Below, piece by piece: positions 61,693 to 64,000 of a DNA stretch of 64,000 nt. This DNA comes from an uncultured Muribaculaceae bacterium (GTDB lineage: Bacteria > Bacteroidota > Bacteroidia > Bacteroidales > Muribaculaceae): the NCBI GenBank assembly GCA_910577465.1, contig CAJTMM010000002.1, positions 47,509 to 111,508 on the forward strand, written 5' to 3'. The first letter of the stretch is position 1. Every line of letters begins with the position of its first letter. The position numbers and the translations under genes are program-made. The notes beneath the pieces were generated by a model. It was given only the letters and a program-made list of their open reading frames with translations. It was not told where the DNA came from and searched no databases.

Positions 61693-62334
61693 TTATTCTT
61701 TGTTTCGCGAGTAATGGCGGCATACATGAGTGAGTCCGCAATTGAGACAATCGGGTCTACGTGCCTTACATACATACCGTCCGTGCAATATGAGCCAATG
61801 GTGAGCCTTGGGAATGAGTTCCTCGGGGATGTGGCTCACAAGCATCTTTTCAGTCTGCAACGGATTCTTACTGCCGGTGGTAAGCCCAATGCGCTCGCTG
61901 ACGCGGAATACGTGAGTGTCAACAGCCATGGCTGCCTTATTGAATACTACGGAAAGTATTACGTTGGCGGTCTTGCGCCCCACTCCAGGTATGGTGAGCA
62001 GGGAATCGATGTCGGATGGCACTTCGCCGCCGTATCGCTCAACAAGAGTCTTTGCCATTCCAAGCAGATTGCGAGCCTTGTTATTGGGGTATGATACCGA
62101 GCGTATGTACCCGAAAATTTCATCGACAGATGATGCTGCCATAGTTTCCGGGGTGGGAAAGGCTTCGAAAAGTGCCGGGGTTATGAGGTTAATACGCTTG
62201 TCGGTGCATTGCGCGGAAAGAATCACTGCAACCAAAAGTTGATATGGGTTGCTGTAGTGCAATTCCGTCTCGGCTACAGGCATAGCCTGCCGGAACCATT
62301 CGATTACTTTGTTGTAGCGCTCTTTGACCGTCAT
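61693..62334 (-). CDS. nth: Endonuclease III
   Basis: 213 residues. DNA glycosylase/AP-lyase that removes oxidised pyrimidines. The HhH motif LLTIPGVGRKTANVILS, the catalytic Asp in AVDTHVFRVSERIG and the [4Fe-4S] cysteines C-x6-C-x2-C-x5-C (CKARRPDCLNCGLTHVC) are complete. It starts 9 bp after crcB. Confidence 0.97.
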   Translation of the reverse strand: MTVKERYNKVIEWFRQAMPVAETELHYSNPYQLLVAVILSAQCTDKRINLITPALFEAFPTPETMAASSVDEIFGYIRSVSYPNNKARNLLGMAKTLVERYGGEVPSDIDSLLTIPGVGRKTANVILSVVFNKAAMAVDTHVFRVSERIGLTTGSKNPLQTEKMLVSHIPEELIPKAHHWLILHGRYVCKARRPDCLNCGLTHVCRHYSRNKE

Positions 62335-62343
62335 TGGATAGTA

Positions 62344-62730
62344 TTACAGGTGTTTCAATAATTTGTCAGTTGCTAACATGGCTAATGCACATGCTCCCAG
62401 TCCGCCCAAAATGGATACCGAGATGTAGGTGAGGGATTGCATATACATGCCGTCTCTCATCATCATGAGCGGATGCAATGAGAATGCGGAGAATGTGGTG
62501 AATCCTCCCAACAGACCGGTTATCAGGAATTTTGACCATCCGTCATTGGCGTGGTAGTGCAATAGTATAGTCCATATAATGCCAATTAAGAAGCATCCGG
62601 CGATGTTAATCACGACTGTATGGAACATCCGGTTTTCAAATAGTCCAATATGCTCCATGGCATATCTGCCGACACATCCTAATGCGCCCCCAGCCGCAAC
62701 CAATGCAATGTCGGTGGCATTTACTGACAT
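62344..62730 (-). CDS. crcB: Fluoride exporter CrcB/Fluc
   Basis: 128 residues and four membrane helices. Forms a dimeric fluoride channel. GGALGCVGRYAMEH, VVINIAGCFLIGIIWT (conserved Asn) and ITGLLGGFTTFSAFSLHPLM (with the conserved TTFS) are visible. There is no fluoride riboswitch because the gene begins 6 bp after pheS, so it is expressed from the pheS message. In many genomes crcB is riboswitch-controlled; here it would be constitutive. Confidence 0.95.
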   Translation of the reverse strand: MSVNATDIALVAAGGALGCVGRYAMEHIGLFENRMFHTVVINIAGCFLIGIIWTILLHYHANDGWSKFLITGLLGGFTTFSAFSLHPLMMMRDGMYMQSLTYISVSILGGLGACALAMLATDKLLKHL

Positions 62731-62736
62731 GGGAGG

Positions 62737-63756
62737 TTATCGTGCGCTTTGGAATTCTTCGAGGAACCGGCGGTCGTTTTCGGAGAACATGCGGAGGTCC
62801 TTAACCTGATATTTCAAGTTAGTTATGCGCTCCACGCCCATTCCAAGAGCAAAACCGCTATATACCTTGGAGTCAATGCCACAAGCGTCGAGCACGTTGG
62901 GATCGACCATGCCGCACCCGAGGATTTCCACCCAGCCGGTGTGTTTACAGAAGGAGCATCCTTTGCCACCGCACAGATTACATGATATGTCCATCTCGGC
63001 AGATGGTTCGGTGAAGGGGAAGTAACTGGGACGCAGGCGAATCTTTGTCTCAGGACCGAACATCTCGCGTGCAAAGTAGAGGAGCGTCTGTTTCAAATCG
63101 GCAAATGAAACATTTTTATCAACATATAAAGCTTCTACCTGATGGAAGAAACAGTGCGCACGGGCTGATATGGCTTCGTTGCGATACACACGTCCGGGGC
63201 ATATAATGCGAATCGGCGGCTGAGTGTGTTCCATGACACGGCTCTGCACTGAAGAGGTGTGTGTACGCAGCAGAACGTCGGGGTTGCGTTGGATGAAGAA
63301 GGTGTCCTGCATGTCACGCGCAGGGTGATCGGCTGCGAAGTTGAGTGAGGAGAATACGTGCCAGTCGTCTTCAATTTCGGGGCCTTCAGCCACGGTAAAT
63401 CCAAGGCGTGAGAATATTGATATGATGTCGTTGCGCACAATTGATAGCGGGTGACGGCTTCCAAGCGGCATCATAGCCGGTGTGCGGGTCAGGTCGAGTG
63501 AGCTATCTATAGTGTCAACGCTTTCCAGGGATTCCTTGAGCGAGTTTATTTTGTCAGTGGCAAGATTCTTCAGTTCATTGAGTGCTTGTCCGATAGCTCG
63601 TTTCTGGTCGGCCGGGACATTGCGGAAATCATTGAACAGGAGTGACACTTCACCTTTTTTGCTAAGATATTTGATGCGGAGCGCCTCAACCTGTGCCAAG
63701 TCGGTAGCTGTGAGGTTTGAAATGTCCGCTTTTAGCTGATTAATCTTTTCAATCAT
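62737..63756 (-). CDS. pheS: Phenylalanyl-tRNA synthetase alpha subunit
   Basis: 339 residues. Catalytic subunit that charges tRNA-Phe, together with PheT (not in the window). An N-terminal coiled coil (1-85) precedes the class II core, with motif 1 around HPLSIVRNDIISIFSRLGF, motif 2 GRVYRNEAISARAHCFFHQV and motif 3 GFALGMGVERITNLKY. The FTEPSAEMD segment of the active site is present. It heads a likely operon pheS-crcB-nth-gtrA-tilS with short gaps. Confidence 0.97.
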   Translation of the reverse strand: MIEKINQLKADISNLTATDLAQVEALRIKYLSKKGEVSLLFNDFRNVPADQKRAIGQALNELKNLATDKINSLKESLESVDTIDSSLDLTRTPAMMPLGSRHPLSIVRNDIISIFSRLGFTVAEGPEIEDDWHVFSSLNFAADHPARDMQDTFFIQRNPDVLLRTHTSSVQSRVMEHTQPPIRIICPGRVYRNEAISARAHCFFHQVEALYVDKNVSFADLKQTLLYFAREMFGPETKIRLRPSYFPFTEPSAEMDISCNLCGGKGCSFCKHTGWVEILGCGMVDPNVLDACGIDSKVYSGFALGMGVERITNLKYQVKDLRMFSENDRRFLEEFQSAR

Positions 63757-63790
63757 TATGTTGAGTGGTTTATTATATTCTTATCTTTTG

Positions 63791-63798
63791 CAAAATTA
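63791..63798 (-). promoter_or_regulatory. -7 element of the pheS operon
   Basis: TAATTTTG on the minus strand fits TAnnTTTG, 34 bp before the pheS ATG. A -33 element is not evident, and no T-box structure is seen in the short leader. Confidence 0.4.
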
Positions 63799-63943
63799 CA
63801 AAAAATACTCAAATACTGATTGCTGCATGTGGTAAAAAAGGGACTTGATTTGGAGTGTTTTTTTATGGAAGTATGTCAATGTGCTCTTGCCAGTTCAATT
63901 AGGAATGAGGAATGTTTGTGGGTTGTGGCGGGGGAGGGATATT

Positions 63944-64000
63944 CGACCCTTGACTGGGTCGTCATGTAGGGTATGGTCGTGGACCGTGGGTTTCACCCAC
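63944..64000. repeat. REP-like palindromic element, cut by the window edge
   Basis: Two GC-rich short palindromes stand together: CGACCC-TTGACT-GGGTCG (63944-63961) and GTGGGT-TTC-ACCCAC (63986-64000), with a small GGTC-GTG-GACC between them. Paired hairpins of this kind, including the GTGGGTTTCACCCAC core, are typical of dispersed REP/BIME-like repeats in Bacteroidales intergenic regions. The element is truncated by the end of the window and only one copy is visible here. Confidence 0.55.

Noticed and set aside
63757..63943. T-box or other riboswitch ahead of pheS
   Set aside because: The leader predicted from the -7 box is under 35 nt and no T-box sequence (TGGNACC) is seen.
1..64000. CRISPR arrays, rRNA, tRNA, integrases, phage genes
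   Set aside because: No regularly spaced direct repeats, no tRNA-like or rRNA-like stretches and no recombinase or phage structural proteins were recognised by reading; a dedicated scan was not possible.

Overview
The window is a gene-dense stretch of a Bacteroidota chromosome, most likely order Bacteroidales. A Muribaculaceae-like gut commensal is my inference, not a proof. The case rests on these sequence features: start-proximal promoters of the Bacteroidetes type (-7 TAnnTTTG, in the best cases with a TTG/TTTG about 19-21 bp upstream), little Shine-Dalgarno signal, a fused FeoA-FeoB iron transporter, a GT3-type (eukaryote-like) glycogen synthase with a short phosphorylase, an EF-G2-type elongation factor with a degenerate GTPase domain, and the small lineage-associated families DUF5606, DUF4421, DUF6268 and DUF3037. 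There are no rRNA or tRNA genes, no CRISPR array, no prophage and no intact insertion sequence.

Layout. 1-7.5 kb: end of an HdeD-like membrane protein, mutS2, feoAB, then a type I pullulanase behind a small secreted tail-domain protein. 7.8-12 kb: glycogen synthase and glycogen phosphorylase, which with the pullulanase form a glycogen cluster. 12-16.8 kb: pyrK-pyrD, a convergent LuxR/hemerythrin/DUF5606 operon, a Yip1-like protein and smpB. 16.8-24 kb: a THUMP-like methyltransferase, a large TPR protein, an M3 peptidase, a mini-HipA kinase with DUF3037, and type B ribosomal protein L31. 24-31 kb: a biotin-dependent carboxyltransferase, Lon, and EF-G2 behind a perfect palindrome. 31-33 kb: a broken TonB-receptor end and an MlaEF-like ABC pair without a visible MCE partner. 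33-41 kb: a bile-salt-hydrolase/penicillin-V-acylase-like enzyme, two predicted outer-membrane barrels, a GH110 alpha-galactosidase lipoprotein, rhamnose mutarotase, a polytopic membrane protein and a secreted EEP-fold hydrolase. 41-46.8 kb: a complete RND efflux operon with a short upstream reading frame and a terminator in its leader. 47-54.4 kb: a giant alpha-2-macroglobulin-like protein and an ECF sigma/anti-sigma-like/Spy-like operon. 54.5-64 kb: a HExxH protein, zupT, a thymidine kinase/DUF3108/5'-nucleotidase operon, a pheS-crcB-nth-gtrA-tilS run, and REP-like palindromes at the right edge.

The most interesting feature is the leader of the efflux operon: a good promoter, a six-codon open reading frame starting almost at the transcript end, and 4 nt after its stop a 10-bp hairpin with a U tract, all upstream of oprM-mexA-mexB-like genes. 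This is the architecture of ribosome-mediated transcription attenuation and predicts induction by translation inhibitors. Second are EF-G2, which lacks several residues needed for GTP hydrolysis and has an 18-bp palindrome upstream, and the compact HipA-like kinase/DUF3037 pair.

Most of the rest is housekeeping. Four tail-to-tail gene pairs overlap at their stop codons, so the genome is tightly packed here. Start codons were moved from the longest open frame where a signal peptide, a neighbour or a -7 box supports a shorter form; each such choice is stated.
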